The translations under genes and the position numbers were made by a program. The notes below the pieces were generated by a model. That model was not told where the DNA came from, made no database searches, and worked only from the letters and a program-made list of their open reading frames with translations. From Lathyrus oleraceus (taxonomy: Eukaryota > Streptophyta > Magnoliopsida > Fabales > Fabaceae), in NCBI RefSeq assembly GCF_024323335.1, contig NC_066582.1:89028944-89092943 (forward strand): a stretch of 64,000 bases of DNA. Reading direction: 5' to 3'. Shown in pieces: positions 24,523 through 35,641 of this stretch. Numbering within the stretch: position 1 is the first letter of the stretch; every line of letters starts with the position of its first letter.

Positions 24523-25971
24523 ATGGAAAGACCAAAAAGGCATACAAAGAAGTACAGCTTTAGACAGCCCGATGTAAAAGAGTTAAGGAATCTGACATCT
24601 TATGTATTAGATCCCTTGGGTTTCAAAGCTCGCTATGGGAAGCTTCTGCCTCTGCTGACTACTCAGGTCGATGAAGGGTTGATGAGTACTCTAGCCCAGT
24701 TTTATGATCCTCTGTATCATTGCTTCTCATTTCCGGACTTCCAGTTGTTGCCAACTTTGGAGGAGTATTCTCACCTTATTGGGATCCCGATTCTGGATCA
24801 AGTGTCGTTCAGTGGCCTAGAGAGTATTCCGACTGCTCGAGAGATTGCCAACTTGTTGCACATAGATGAAGATTTGATTAGGGCTAATCTGACTGCCAAA
24901 GGCGGAATTCAGGGTTTTCCTTCCGAGTTCCTCATTGCTCAAGCTACCTTTTATGGGAAGGCCATGAGTGAGGATGCCTTTGAGGCTTTGTTTGTGCTGC
25001 TCATCTATGGATTGTTGTTGTTTCCCAACTTCGACAAGTTCGTGGACATGAACGCCATTAGGATCTTCTCAGTTCTTAATCCCGTTCCAACTTTGTTGGG
25101 CGATGCCTATGTCTCTTTGCATCTGAGGAACGCAAAGGGTGGAGGAGTTATTGTCTGCTGTCTACCTTTGCTATACAAGTGGTTTATTTCGCACTTGCCA
25201 CAGACAGTTGCTTTCAAGGAGAACAAGGGATGTCTACGGTGGTCTCAGAGACTCATGTCTCTCACTAATGATGATATCTCTTGGTATGATCGCGTGTATG
25301 ATACCGTCCAGATCATTGACTATTGTGGTGAATTCCCTAATGTGCCTCTTCTTGGCACATGTGGTGGGATCAGCTACAATCCCATTCTCGCACGACGTCA
25401 GCTTGGGTTCCCCCTAAAGGATAAACCTCATAACATTCTGTTAGAAGGTGTGTTCTTTCAGGAGGGTAAAGATCCCCAAGGCCTGAAGGCCAGATTTGTC
25501 CGTGCTTGGCGCAGTATTCACAAGAAGAGTAGGAACGAGTTGGGTCCAAAGAACTGCATTGCTTTGGAGCCATACACCTCTTGGGTCAGACAGAGAGCTG
25601 TCATGTACTTAATACCATATGATCATCCGAGACCTACACCGTTGGATGTGGCTGGGCCTTCAACCCTCCCTACCCAACGTGTAGAGGAGTTGAGAGAAGA
25701 AGACCTTTCACGTGCTTGGATCCGTGAAAGAGAAGAATTGCTTCAGCAGCTTAAGGAGAAGGACGATATGATTGAGTTCCTCGAGCATCGAGTGATCGAC
25801 GACCCGAACGACACTTGGACCTCTCTGCTTCCCCAGTCTTCCAAATTCTGGAAGAGGAGGTATGATCGACTTGCAAAGGAGAAAGCAGACATGGAAGCGG
25901 CCTATGAGAGAGAGATCAAGAAGCTGTGTACTTCTCGTCTTCCAGCATCCCGAGCTTCTGGGGATCCATAG
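24523..25971 (+). CDS. Ogre ORF1 protein of element O
   Basis: An intact 482-codon frame starts at an ATG about 1 kb after the PBS, the position of the Ogre-specific extra ORF. It has a basic start, a globular core of about 340 residues with FYDPLYHCFSFP and GEFPNVPLLG blocks, and a charged tail (residues about 385-475) rich in E, R, K and L that looks coiled-coil. ORF1 of M (9629-11430, minus) shares these blocks. No enzymatic motif is visible. The core resembles, from memory, plant mobile domain/DUF7745-type proteins; its role in the Ogre life cycle is not established. A 300-nt spacer with stops in this frame separates it from gag, so it is likely expressed separately. Confidence 0.9.
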   Translation: MERPKRHTKKYSFRQPDVKELRNLTSYVLDPLGFKARYGKLLPLLTTQVDEGLMSTLAQFYDPLYHCFSFPDFQLLPTLEEYSHLIGIPILDQVSFSGLESIPTAREIANLLHIDEDLIRANLTAKGGIQGFPSEFLIAQATFYGKAMSEDAFEALFVLLIYGLLLFPNFDKFVDMNAIRIFSVLNPVPTLLGDAYVSLHLRNAKGGGVIVCCLPLLYKWFISHLPQTVAFKENKGCLRWSQRLMSLTNDDISWYDRVYDTVQIIDYCGEFPNVPLLGTCGGISYNPILARRQLGFPLKDKPHNILLEGVFFQEGKDPQGLKARFVRAWRSIHKKSRNELGPKNCIALEPYTSWVRQRAVMYLIPYDHPRPTPLDVAGPSTLPTQRVEELREEDLSRAWIREREELLQQLKEKDDMIEFLEHRVIDDPNDTWTSLLPQSSKFWKRRYDRLAKEKADMEAAYEREIKKLCTSRLPASRASGDP

Positions 25972-26271
25972 GATGTTTATTTCCCTTTTCTCTTTGTAAT
26001 GATCAAAAATGTTGTACTTCTTTGTCTCGATATATTGAATGAGATATTTTCCATGAGAAATTAAAATGCTTTAACTATTCAAAATATTGCAAATAATACC
26101 CTAAGGGTTTCTTGAAAATAAATAAAGCATCTGCACAAGCATTTCACGCATCATTTTGCATAAGCAGGTACCCTTTGTTTCTGGTCGTCTTGTCCTAACT
26201 CTGTGTTCTTCATTTATTTTGAAGACAAGCTGACTCACCGATATTATACTCGAGTCAATTCTGCAAGAGTC
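25972..26271 (+). other. Spacer between ORF1 and gag of O
   Basis: AT-rich, with stops in the ORF1 frame. A splice-acceptor-like TTTTGCATAAGCAG lies near 26155-26168; whether it is used cannot be decided from sequence alone. The first in-frame ATG of gag is at 26272. Confidence 0.55.
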
Positions 26272-27297
26272 ATGGAGCAGCTAGAACAAGAGAACAGAGA
26301 ACTGAAAGAAGAGGTCGCCAGACTCGGCGCTTTGATGGAGCAACTCCTCGCTGCTCAAAATCAACCTGCTCAATCGCCTGCAACTCCTGCCCAGAGGACG
26401 GTCATCTCAGAGGTCGTCACTTCGACTGTGCCAGTCAGTGCTCATCATGTGCCCGATGCTATGCCAGTCGGGTTCCCTTGGGGAATGCCTCCAGGTTTTA
26501 TGCCTGATCGGCCTGCTCCAACTTTTGCTCACATGCCGGCATCTAGCCCGGTCCCTGTTGCCGCTCCTCCTGTCGTGCATACCATGCCAAGGGTAGACGA
26601 CACCATCTATCACTCCGAGCCGTCTGAGGGCCCGGACGTCAATGAAAAGATGGACGCCATGAACGACCAATTCCTCGAGCTGAGAAAGGAGTTGAGGACT
26701 CTTCGAGGTAAAGATTTATTCGGCAAGTCTGCTGCCGAGTTGTGCCTTGTTCCCGGTGTGAAGATACCGATTAAATTCAAAGTACCTGACTTTGAAAAGT
26801 ATAAAGGGAACACCTGTCCACTCGCTCACCTGGTCATGTACGCTAGGAAGATGTCTACCCAAACTGATAATGATCAGCTGTTGATTCATTATTTTCAAGA
26901 CAGCCTGTCCGGTGCTGCGCTTAGATGGTACATGAATCTGGACAGTGTTAATATTCGATCCTTCAACGATCTTGGCGAAGCTTTCGTCAAGCAGTATAAA
27001 TACAACGTTGATATGGCGCCTGACCGTGATCAACTCAGGGCCATGTCTCAGAAGGATAAGGAGACATTCAAGGAGTACGCCCAGAGGTGGCGAGAGCTGA
27101 CAGCTCAAATTACTCCACCGCTAGAGGAGAAAGAAATGACCAAGATCTTTTTGAAGACTCTTGGCTCATTCTATTATAAGCGGATGGTAGCAAGCGCTCC
27201 CTCTGATTTCACCGAGATGGTGAACATGGGGATGCGTCTTGAGGAAGGTGTCCGTGAAGGACGATTGACGAAAGATGAGAGCTCTTCTTCTAAATGA
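26272..27297 (+). CDS. gag: Gag (capsid) part of the O gag-pro frame, ending at a premature TGA
   Basis: The start chosen is ATG 26272, opening a short coiled coil (MEQLEQENRELKEEV). A proline-rich stretch follows, then the retrotransposon-gag capsid core at about residues 160-330, recognisable from FKVPDFEKYKG, the SLSGAALRWY helix and the FVKQYKYN segment. The frame stops at TGA 27295-27297 but continues in the same frame into the nucleocapsid and protease region. This fits a CGA-to-TGA change rather than a natural end. Gag would assemble the virus-like particle in the cytoplasm. Confidence 0.88.
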   Translation: MEQLEQENRELKEEVARLGALMEQLLAAQNQPAQSPATPAQRTVISEVVTSTVPVSAHHVPDAMPVGFPWGMPPGFMPDRPAPTFAHMPASSPVPVAAPPVVHTMPRVDDTIYHSEPSEGPDVNEKMDAMNDQFLELRKELRTLRGKDLFGKSAAELCLVPGVKIPIKFKVPDFEKYKGNTCPLAHLVMYARKMSTQTDNDQLLIHYFQDSLSGAALRWYMNLDSVNIRSFNDLGEAFVKQYKYNVDMAPDRDQLRAMSQKDKETFKEYAQRWRELTAQITPPLEEKEMTKIFLKTLGSFYYKRMVASAPSDFTEMVNMGMRLEEGVREGRLTKDESSSSK

Positions 27298-29579
27298 TAT
27301 GGGGCGTTTAAGAGGAAGGATGGGGAGGCACATGCTGTGCAATCCCATCCCAAGCACAGAAGACCCTCTGTTCAGAGGAAGCCTGCACGTCGTGCCGGTC
27401 ATCAGCACCAGGTGGCTCATATAGCACCTGTCTTCAAAGACAATGCTCAGCAACATCAGCAATATCAGCATCAGCAACAATATCAACAGCCTCAGTATCA
27501 GCAACAACATCATCCACAGCAACAGGCTTATCAGCCTCGGGGAAGTACAACCAATCAAGCTAACTTGAGTTATGATAGGAAGAAGATAAGCTTCGATCCA
27601 ATTCCTATGACATATGCAGAGCTTTATCCTTCCTTGTTGGAAAGGAAATTGGTTTCTCCCAGGGATCCTCCTGCCATTCCTGCAAATCCACAATGGTGGT
27701 ATAAACCAGATCAGCATTGTGTTTACCATTCCGGTGCTCCAGGCCATAACATCGAGAATTGCTACCCACTCAAGACTAAGGTTCAAGACCTTATGAGATG
27801 TGGAATTTTGAGCTTTGAAGATTCAGGCCCGAATGTCACCAAGAACCCATTGCCTGCGCATGGGAAATCGGTTAATATGGTTCAGGAATGCCTTGGGAAG
27901 TACAAGGTCAGATATGTAAGCCACATTAGGCAGTCGTTGGTCGAATTACATCGTTTGCTGTGTCAGTACAACCACTTAGAGCATAACCACGACAAGTGCC
28001 GCATCTGTTCGGTGAATCGCTTGGGTTGCAACCAGGTCCGCAGAGAATTGCAAGAGTTATTAGACGAAGGAACCATTGAGATTCTGCAGAATCGCAATGT
28101 CGATGAGGACGAACCGGAGGTTAATGTTATATCTCCAGTGTTCAAATTACCTGAGCCTGTTGTTATCCGCTACGATAGCAGCAAGCCGAAGGCTTCCCCT
28201 TCTTTGGTCATTAAACCTGCAGGCCCTGTGCCTTACTCTTCAGACCGAGCTGTGCCATTCAGATACAATCCTGTCGCTGTGCAAGATGGGGTAGAAGTGC
28301 CTTTACCTTCAACTTCTGTGACCAACGTCGCTGATGTAAGTGGGTTGACCCGAAGTGGTCGTGTGTTTTCTGCGCCTCCTAAGGCTGTTGCTTCTGATAC
28401 TGTTGAGCGTCCTGTAGGGACAGCTGTGAATATTCAGAATCCGGCACGTGATGTTGCCAAACCATCCTCCTCTGTACAAAAAACTCTCGTTTCTTCAGTT
28501 GGCCCGAGTGGCATTGTAGATGAAGAATCTGATGAGATGCTGAGGCTCATCAGGAAGAGTGAGTACAACGTTGTAGACCAGCTTCTACAAACGCCATCCA
28601 AGATTTCCATTCTTTCTCTACTGCTGAATTCAGAACCCCATAGGGAGGCTCTGCAGAAAGTCTTGGATCTGGCGTATGTTGATCACGACGTCACCATTGA
28701 GCAATTTGATAGTATTGTTGCAAACATTATCGCTTGCAACACTTTGAGCTTTTGTGACGCTAATCTCCCTGAGGAGGGAAGAGACCACAACATGGCTTTA
28801 CACATCTCCATGAATTGCAAATCTGATGCAATGTCCAATGTGCTGGTGGACACTATATCTTCTTTAAATGTATTGCCAAAAACCACACTCTCCAGATTGT
28901 CATATCAAGGTCCTCCTATGAGGCAGAGTGGGGTTGTTGTGAAAGCATTCGATGGGTCGCGTAAGACCGTGATTGGGGAAGTTGATCTCCCAATCAAAAT
29001 TGGACCAAGCGATTTCCAAGTTACCTTCCAGGTAATGGATATCCACCCATCTTATAGCTGTCTCTTAGGAAGACCATGGATTCACGAGGCTGGCGCCGTG
29101 ACATCCACCCTACACCAGAAGTTGAAATTTGTCAAAAACAAGAAATTGGTTGTAGTAGGGGGAGAAAAGGCTCTCCTGGTTAGCCACTTGTCTTCTTTCT
29201 CATACATTGACGCTGAAGATGAAGTTGGAACGCCATTCCAAGCTTTATCTATTGATGAACCAATTGAGAAGAAGTCTCCATCATTTGCTTCCTACCGTGA
29301 TGCAAAGTTGGCCATTGAGTGTGGTGCAGTTGCTGGTTTAGGGAAGGTGATCGAGCTTGAAGACAATAGATCCCGGGCTGGCATTGGCTACTGTTCTGGG
29401 GCATATAATGAGCAAGGTTTGTTCAAGAGTGGAGGATTCATCCATGATGATCAACCTAAGGAGGAAGCTGCTGCTATCTTAGAAGAGGATGCAGAGGACC
29501 TGAACAATTTCGTCATTCCTGGTGGTGTCTGCCACAATTGGGTCGCTGTAGATGTTCCTACGGTCATCCATAGATCAGA
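27298..29579 (+). CDS. pro: Nucleocapsid and protease part of O gag-pro (first exon, in frame with gag)
   Basis: A Q/H-rich linker (about 27430-27540) leads to a zinc-knuckle variant C-x2-H-x5-H-x4-C (CVYHSGAPGHNIENC, near 27718), instead of the usual C-x2-C-x4-H-x4-C. The aspartic protease follows near 28840-29150, with the LNVLP and LLGRPWI segments typical of the family. The catalytic triplet, normally D-T/S-G, reads D-T-I at 28849-28857, so protease activity is doubtful. Read through, the frame would end at TAA 29581-29583, but the intron donor at 29580 precedes it and splicing joins the frame to RT. Confidence 0.87.
28849..28857 (+). other. Altered protease catalytic triplet (D-T-I) in O
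   Basis: Codons GAC ACT ATA, where retroelement proteases carry D-(T/S)-G. The surrounding LVD..SSLNVLP context identifies it as the active-site loop. Confidence 0.75.
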
Positions 29580-29848
29580 GTAATTGTTCACTTTGATTGA
29601 AACCCTTCTCCCATGCCAAAAGGAGAAGTGATGACATTGTTGGCAAAGCATATATACAATGATGTTTTCATTCAATTAATGCATTGTTAAACATTTGTTT
29701 TTCCTCTGTTTTCACTTTTTGCTTTTGCATGAAATCAGTGATCACAAAAAACCCATAAAAAAACAAGAATAAAAGCAACCTCTTCATCTGCATAATGGTT
29801 TGTTTGTTTAAATTCTAAAGTTTTTCATTAACCAAAATCATTATGCAG
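29580..29848 (+). other. Predicted Ogre intron between protease and RT (269 nt)
   Basis: The donor reads ATCAGA|GTAATT and the acceptor ATTATGCAG|GTTGAT. The intron is AT-rich and contains in-frame stops, starting with TAA at 29581. Removing 29580-29848 joins the last two bases of one glutamate codon to the first base of the next exon. The reading frame then continues straight into the region upstream of RT. An intron here is a known feature of Ogre elements and would control the ratio of Gag-Pro to Gag-Pol. Confidence 0.85.
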
Positions 29849-32800
29849 GTTGATCCTAAAACCCGTTGAACATAATGATCCAACGCCATCTCCCAATTTT
29901 GAATCCCCTGTATTTGAGGCAGAGGAAGATGACGTTGAGGAGATTCCTGATGAGATTACCCGTCTCCTTGAGCACGAAGAGAAGATCATTCAGCCGCATC
30001 TCGAAGACTTGAAAACAGTCAACTTGGGGTCTGAGGATTGTGTTCGTCTGGTGAAGATTGGGGCACTTCTTGAAGGGTCTGTCAAGGAAGATTTGATCAG
30101 TTTGCTACGAGAATATTCAGATATCTTTGCTTGGTCCTATGAAGATATGCCGGGTTTGGATACAGATATTGTGCAACATTTCCTGCCTTTGAAGCCTGAG
30201 TGTGTGCCTGTGAAACAGAAGCTCAGAAGAACTCATCCAGATATGGCAGTGAAGATCAAAGAGGAAGTTTAGAAGCAAATTGATGCGGGGTTTCTGGTGA
30301 CTTCTACATATCCTCAATGGGTGGCCAATATTGTGCCTGTTCCTAAGAAGGACGGAAAAGTCCGTATGTGCGTTGATTATAGAGATTTGAACAAAGCTAG
30401 CCCGAAAGATGATTTTCCTCTACCACACATTGACATGTTGGTAGATAATACAGCTAAATTCAAAGTCTTTTCGTTTATGGACGGATTTTCCGGATATAAC
30501 CAAATCAAAATGGCACCCGAGGATATGGAGAAGACAACATTCATCACACCTTGGGGAACATTCTGTTATCGAGTGATGCCCTTCGGTTTGAAGAACGCCG
30601 GAGCCACGTATCAACGAGCTATGACTACCTTGTTTAATGATATTATGCACAAGGAGATAGAGGTCTATGTTGATGATATGATTGCTAAGTCCCGAACGGA
30701 AGTTGAACATATTAAGCATCTGTTGAAGCTTTTTCAGCGTTTGAGGAAGTTTAAACTTCGCCTGAATCCGAACAAGTGTACATTTGGAGTCCGTTCTGGC
30801 AAATTGTTGGGTTTTGTGGTAAGTGAAAGAGGTATTGAGGTTGATCCTGCAAAGGTCAAAGCAATACAAGAGATGCCTGCACCCAAAACTGAGAAGCAAG
30901 TCCGAGGTTTTCTTGGCCGCTTGAATTACATTTCCAGGTTTATATCCCACATGACGGCCACATGTGCGCCGATATTCAAGCTTCTTCGGAAAGATCAGTC
31001 TCACGATTGGACCGAGGATTGCCAGAAAGCTTTTGACAGTATCAAAGAATATCTGTCTGAACCTCCGATCTTGTCTCCGCCTGTGGAAGGAAGACCTCTG
31101 ATTATGTATTTGACAGTTCTTGAAGACTCGATGGGTTGTGTACTCGGTCAACAAGATGAATCGGGGAAGAAGGAATTTGCTATATACTACCTCAGTAAGA
31201 AGTTTACTGATTGCGAGTCTCGGTACTCTATGCTTGAGAAGACGTGTTGTGCTTTAGCTTGGGCTGCTAAGCGTTTGCGCCAGTACATGATAAATCATAC
31301 AACTTGGTTGATATCCAGAATGGATCCAATTAAGTATATCTTCGAGAAGCCTGCTTTAACTGGGAGGATTGTCCGTTGGCAGATGTTGTTGTCTGAGTAT
31401 GATATTGAGTATCGAGCTCAAAAAGCTATCAAAGGTAGTATCTTGGCTGACCATTTAGCGCACCAGCCAATCGAAGATCATCAGCCTGTTCAGTATGACT
31501 TCCCGGATGAGGAGATTCTGTATTTGAAAATGAAAGATTGTGATGAGCCTACACTTGATGAAGGTCCGGAACCTGGTTCCAGGTGGACCATGGTGTTTGA
31601 TGGCGCTGTTAATCAATATGGAAATGGAATTGGGGCAGTGGTCATTACTCCTCAAGGTTCACACATTCCGTTTACAGCAAGGCTAACTTTCAAATGCACG
31701 AATAATATGGCGGAGTATGAAGCCTGTATTATGGGACTTGAAGAATGTATTGACTTGAGAATCAAGTATCTTGATGTGTATGGTGATTCGGCCCTGGTTG
31801 TTAATCAGATCAAGGGTGAATGGGAGACGAATCAACCAAGTCTCATCCCATATAGAGATTACGCAAGGAGGATTTCAACATTCTTTACAGAAGTTGAATT
31901 TCATCACATCCCTCGAGAGGATAATCGGATGGCAGATGCGCTTGCTACGCTTGCTTCCATGATTATGGTCAGACGGTGGAATGATGTCCCCAATATTACT
32001 GTGATGCGTTTGGATAGACCAGCTCACATATTTGCGATCGAAGAAGTGAAAGATGACAAGCCTTGGTATTTTGATATCAAGAATTTCCTCCAGAACCAGG
32101 TCTACCCGCCTGGGGCATCTGTGAAAGATAGGAAAACTTTGAGAAGGTTGTCAGGCAGTTTCTACCTCAGTGGTGAAGTGTTGTATAAGAGAAATTTTGA
32201 TATGGTTTTGCTCAGATGCGTGGATAGACACGAAGCAAACCTGTTGATGACTGAGGTCCATGAGGGTTCGTTTGGTACTCATTCCAATGGACATGCCATG
32301 GCTAAGAAGATGTTGAGAGCAGGCTACTATTGGCTGACAATGGAGTCTGATTGTTGCAAGTATGTGAAGAAATGTCACAAGTGTCAAGTTTATGCGGATA
32401 AGATTCATATTCCTCCGACACTTCTGAATGTGATTTCATCACCATGGCCTTTCTCTATGTGGGGAATTGACATGATCGGCATGATTGAGCCGAAAGCGTC
32501 CAACGGACACCGCTTTATTCTCGTAGCAATTGATTACTTCACCAAATGGGTTGAAGCCGCTTCGTACGCGAATGTAACCAGGCAGGTGGTTGTGAAGTTT
32601 ATCAAGAACCAGCTGATTTGCCGTTATGGTGTGCCAGAGAGGATCATTACTGATAATGGATCTAATCTGAATAATAAGATGATGGATGAGTTGTGCGCTG
32701 AATTCAAGATTGCACACCATAATTCCTCTCCCTACAGACCTAAGATGAATGGGGCTGTTGAAGCTGCTAATAAGAATATCAAGAAGATTATCCAGAAGAT

Positions 32801-33311
32801 GACTGTCACGTACAAAGATTGGCATGAGATGTTGCCATTTGCTTTGCATGGATATCGTACGTCTGTACGCACTTCAACAGAGGCAACCCCTTTCTCTCTT
32901 GTTTACGGCATGGAAGTTGTTCTCCCAGTAGAGGTGGAGATCCCATCAATGAGAGTCTTGATGGAAGCCAAGTTGACTGATGCTGAATGGATTCAGAGTT
33001 GTTATGACCAATTGAATTTGATTGAAGAGAAGCGGTTAACTGCCATGTGTCATGGTCAGTTATATCAGCAGAGAATGAAGAAAGCATTCGATAAGAAGGT
33101 CAAGCCGCGTGTGTTCCGAGAAGGTGACCTCGTGCTCAAGAAAGTCTTGTCTTTCGCGCCCGATTCCAGGGGCAAGTGGACTCCAAACTACGAGGGTCCA
33201 TATGTTGTTAAGAGAGCCTTTTCAGACGGAGCTTTGATGCTTACAACAATGGATGGGGAGGATTTCACTCGTCCTGTGAATTCAGATGCAGTCAAGAAAT
33301 ACTTTGCCTAG
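29849..33311 (+). CDS. pol: Pol of O: RT, RNase H, archaeal-type RNase H, integrase (second exon, one internal stop)
   Basis: The exon opens directly after the predicted acceptor. RT has VDYRDLNKA, MPFGLKNAGATYQ and the YVDD box (30666-30677). A degenerate RNase H follows near 31100-31300. A second RNase H of the archaeal/plant type follows, with acidic residues at 31599-31601 (FDGA), 31713-31715 (MAEYEA), 31786-31788 (YGDS) and 31935-31937 (MADAL). The double RNase H is typical of the Tat lineage. Integrase shows the H-H-C-C finger (about 32258-32380) and the D,D,E core (WGIDMIG near 32462, TDNGSN near 32648, E near 32756). No chromodomain follows. A TAG at 30270-30272 interrupts the frame just before RT, a likely CAG-to-TAG change; the rest is open. 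Confidence 0.93.
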
Positions 33312-33348
33312 AAAAAAAGTATATGCAAATGAAAAACAGAATAGCTCG

Positions 33349-33507
33349 CTAAGTTGAAAACCCGAAAGGGCGGCTTAGGCAAAAATGAGCGTCTCGGTGG
33401 AGAACCCACAAGGGTAATCCAGGCAAAAATTAGAGACTTGAAAGAGAGAATATTTGCATCCCGCTAGATTGAGTACCTCACCCTGGGGGAATCTAGGCAA
33501 AAATTAG
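33349..33507 (+). other. Three tandem stem-loops after the integrase stop of O
   Basis: Outer stems are CTAAG/CTTAG (33349-33353, 33374-33378), TGGA/TCCA (33398-33401, 33418-33421) and CTAGATT/AATCTAG (33464-33470, 33490-33496). Each encloses a CCC...GGG inner pairing, the first closed by GAAA. Each is followed by GGCAAAAAT(G/T)AG. Confidence 0.75.
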
Positions 33508-34013
33508 GGATTTGGCAAGTAACTGCATCCTGACAAGACTTTCTGTTCCACAGCTGTCATTTCGTCAGAGGATTCTCGATTCGTCGTCAAACTGAAGCTT
33601 CGAATACATCGAGATTCAAATTGGTAGAGAAAGGATCATTATGTTCAATGTAGCCCTCTTCCAATATATATCACTGATTTCAAATTTGTACAGATCTATG
33701 GAGTCTTGCCATTTGCAGGCTACCATTCCATCAAATGAATTTGAGCTTTTATCCAATTATTTGCACTCTTATTTGTTTCAATTCAACAAATGTTTTACAT
33801 GTTTTAATTGATAAAATATCATTGTTTTTAAACAAATCAAATTTTTCAAAATTTGTTGTTTTTAAACAAAGTGAATATCCATAAGGTTGAAAGGATACTC
33901 AAGAATATCTCAGTGCTCTCCCAAGGGTGGCATGATCTCCAACAGGTAAGACATTTGGTTCATATTCCTGGTTTGGTTGTATCTTCTTTCTCCAGATCTT
34001 GTGATGGGGTTGT

Positions 34014-35347
34014 TCCCCAGCATAGTTGCAAGCAAAGTGTTGTTGAAGACTCAGTTTTCTCCAGCAGCAGTTTTCCCCAGTAGAGTTGCTTATGCAGTTG
34101 GATTCTACTTGGATGATGTTATTCTCCTTCAATGGGTTGTTCCCCGGAGTTTGTTTGGAGTTACAAAGCTCTTTGTTTCTCAGTTGATGCTGAGATCCCC
34201 TGCGGATCTTCGAGATTTTCTCTTGTTCCCCAACAGATTCGTCTTGGTGGATGTTTTGCCCGTTGTGACTTTCTGTACCCTGATTGGGTTGTTTGCTGAT
34301 CCAGCACTCAGAGATTTGGTGTTTCCTGATATCTCTAAGCCTCTGCTTCCCCAGCAGTACCCAGATCTTTGCCTATAGCATGTAGATCTCCGCAGATTGG
34401 CTTTCCAGTTGGTTTTCCCCTGGAAGTATAGTATCGGGCGTTTGATTCCTGGACCTGTTTGTGTTAGATATGTCTGTTTTGTCAACATTCATCAAACATA
34501 AATCACGCATATTCATGCATATTCATAAACATTCAGATATTCATGTTGCATTTCTCGCCATATATCTCTTGTTGATTGTTTCTTGCTATGGTGATGCAGA
34601 TCCCCAATAGATCTCCCCTAGCAGATGTCGGGTGTTAAATCTCTCCATATAGAGTCAGCCCCATAAGCAGAAAGGGTTGTCTTTCCTTCTGCGGTTCCCC
34701 ACTGAGATATATCCTCGTGGATGACGGTTTCTTCCGTTTCCTCCCCAACATATATATTGGGATGGATTCTCCTATTTGAGTTACATCCTCATTAGGACGT
34801 GTCTTGATTCAGTCTGTCTTCTCGGATTGATCCCGAATTGGCTATTTGTCAACTGTCTTGTGCTTCCCAGTGGGTTGTTCCCCAGCGGAGTTTTTCGGGC
34901 CTCTACCCTTATACCGGTAGTTGTAAGTCCTATTTTCTTTGCCCTTTCAGCGGAATTGGCGGTTATATACCTTTTATTCCTCGGCAAGATTTTTGGTTTT
35001 CTACCCCTTATTCGGTAGATGTAAACCCTAATTCATGGTTATCCCCACCAGAGTATGGCTATTACCTCGTATTCGGTAGTTGTAAGTCCTATCTCTTTTC
35101 CCCTAACAGGGTAACTTTTGTGGTTCGTCCTGGTTATAAGTGGATTCCTGTTGTTGTGGTTTTATCCCTAACAGAGTTGGTGCCTCCCTGTGGTGATTTC
35201 TATCCCCAGTTGAGTTTGTGGTCTTCTACCCGGTATTCGGTAGTTGTAAATCCCAAGTGGTGATGTTTCTCCCCAGCGGAGTTTGTGCCTTGTGGTACAG
35301 TTGGATAATTGTCGGATTCTTGCAATTTATCCCCAGCGGGTCTTCTT
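34014..35347 (+). repeat. Array of anti-PBS-like motifs in the O 3' UTR, first part
   Basis: The complement of the O PBS is TCCCCAGCAGAGTCGCCA. Near matches start at 34014 (15 of 18), 34074 (14 of 18), 34227 (14 of 18), 34348, 34879, 35042, 35203, 35270 and 35330. Several keep 12 of the first 13 bases. More copies lie after C at 44309-45269. Confidence 0.7.
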
Positions 35348-35636
35348 TCATTTACCCTTGTGTTGGTAATGTTGTTGTTCCCTTTGATTGGTCATCATTA
35401 TATACCTAGTTTGGTATCCCGATACCTTTCTTTTCGGTTGATTTATCCTTTATTAACCCAGTAACCGGTTGTGGATAATCTTCCATGCGAGTATGTTATT
35501 CACGGTCTGCCGGTAATGAATAATATATCTCATGCACTCTTCAGTCGAAGCCTTTCGTGTTTCCCTGATCGAGTAAGATTCGTTTTTTTCCCTTTGTGGA
35601 GTCGAATATTCTTTGTTGTTGGATAATTGTCGGATG

Positions 35637-35641
35637 CTTGC
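35637..35641. repeat. Target-site duplication of C, left copy (CTTGC)
   Basis: CTTGC precedes the LTR start TGTAACACCCC and recurs at 44117-44121 after the right LTR. The sequence flanking C rejoins into one like 35312-35330 (GTCGGATTCTTGCAATTTAT), which confirms the empty site. Confidence 0.95.

Larger units (their letters stand above)
33312..35641 (+). other. 3' untranslated region of O, part before element C
   Basis: No credible gene; short plus-strand frames here are chance. Three stem-loops with GGCAAAAAT tails stand at 33348-33507. From about 34000 the sequence is built of imperfect repeats of a TCCCCAGC-GGAGTT type motif and of TTCGGTAGTTGTAAGTCC-like units (34914, 35075, 35240). A GGTCTGCCGGTAATGAATAA unit lies near 35503 and recurs after C. 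Ogre 3' UTRs are known to be hypervariable and to seed satellite repeats. Confidence 0.8.

Noticed and set aside
33853..35409. Several plus-strand frames of 60-140 codons with hydrophobic, Cys- and Phe-rich peptides that look like secreted or membrane proteins
   Set aside because: They lie in the O 3' UTR and arise from T-rich repeats; similar peptides recur with the repeats and none has a consistent start.
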